In this document: positions 63,901 to 64,000 of the stretch, in pieces
Numbering within the stretch: the first letter of the stretch is position 1
How the letters are laid out: every line of letters begins with the position of its first letter
Assembly (NCBI RefSeq): GCF_014193285.1
Contig: NZ_JACHZE010000011.1
Location: 62,001 to 126,000 of the forward strand
DNA: 64,000 bases
DNA from: Atlantibacter sp. RC6
GTDB taxonomy: Bacteria > Pseudomonadota > Gammaproteobacteria > Enterobacterales > Enterobacteriaceae
Direction of reading: 5' to 3'
Program-made: the position numbers and the translations under genes
Notes under the pieces: generated by a model
Told to the model about the DNA's origin: nothing
The model's database searches: none
Seen by the model: only the letters and a program-made list of their open reading frames with translations

Positions 63901-64000
63901 TTACAGACTTAATTGTCCAAACGCGTTTTTCCAGTCTTGCTCGAACTTCTCAATGGCCGATTCTACTGCGGGGGTACCGAGCATTTGTTGCGCGACATCT
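63901..64000 (-). CDS. fsa: Fructose-6-phosphate aldolase, C-terminal end only
   Basis: Only the last 32 codons are in the window. They read [20 protein letters not shown], then an end [12 protein letters not shown]-stop, which matches the C-terminus of the FsaA/FsaB transaldolase-like aldolases. In E. coli fsaB precedes gldA on the same strand, so FsaB is likely, but the fragment cannot separate FsaA from FsaB. The product could use dihydroxyacetone made by GldA. Confidence 0.85.
   Translation of the reverse strand, partial: DVAQQMLGTPAVESAIEKFEQDWKNAFGQLSL

Overview
The window is an uninterrupted stretch of enterobacterial (Enterobacterales) chromosome. Nearly every gene can be named by its similarity to Escherichia coli or Klebsiella proteins, and gene order is largely that of the E. 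coli 81-82 min and 88-89 min regions. The lipopolysaccharide (LPS) core locus carries wabG, wabH, wabN and waaE, the Klebsiella-type set, instead of the E. coli waaP/Y/O/B/J/R set. That points to Klebsiella or a near relative (Raoultella, Enterobacter, Kosakonia). The sequence alone does not settle genus or species. I see no rRNA, tRNA, phage, insertion sequence, CRISPR array or broken gene, apart from two genes cut by the window ends.

Layout. 1-7.4 kb: yicC (cut), rph-pyrE with an attenuator, slmA, coaBC-dut, radC, rpmB-rpmG-mutM and coaD. 7.4-20.1 kb: LPS core locus on the minus strand (hldD-waaF-waaC-waaZ-like-waaL, then waaQ-wabG-wabH-GT2, then waaA-waaE-coaD), with the deacetylase gene wabN on the opposite strand. 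20.3-31.2 kb: kbl-tdh, a WaaE-family glycosyltransferase, gpmI-envC-yibQ, yibN-grxC-secB-gpsA-cysE and trmL. 31.2-40.4 kb: cpxRA and cpxP with the 3'-derived sRNA CpxQ, fieF, pfkA, sbp, cdh, an SLC13-type permease and tpiA. 40.4-46 kb: yiiQ, yiiR, fpr and glpFKX. 46.3-56.2 kb: zapB, an NlpA-type lipoprotein, rraA, menA, hslVU, ftsN, cytR, priA and rpmE. 56.5-64 kb: a KdgM-type porin, metJ, metBL, metF, gldA and the end of a fructose-6-phosphate aldolase gene.

How the genes work together. The LPS block covers heptose supply (hldD), inner-core heptosyl, Kdo and glucosyl transfer (waaC, waaF, waaQ, waaA, waaE), outer-core uronic acid and glucosamine steps (wabG, wabH, wabN) and O-antigen ligation (waaL). 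Several genes serve envelope quality and division (cpxRAP/CpxQ, envC, ftsN, zapB, slmA). The methionine block (metJ, metBL, metF) has two visible tandem MetJ operators, and glpFKX handles glycerol uptake and use.

Compared with E. coli K-12, trmL is joined directly to cpxA, genes that lie about 7 map minutes apart there. Three positions carry genes that differ from E. coli: a permease between cdh and tpiA, an NlpA-like lipoprotein between zapB and rraA, and a porin between rpmE and metJ. I found no clearly undescribed system. The best leads are the WaaZ-like gene, the exchanged WaaH/WaaE-type transferases, and the repeat-rich control region of the porin.
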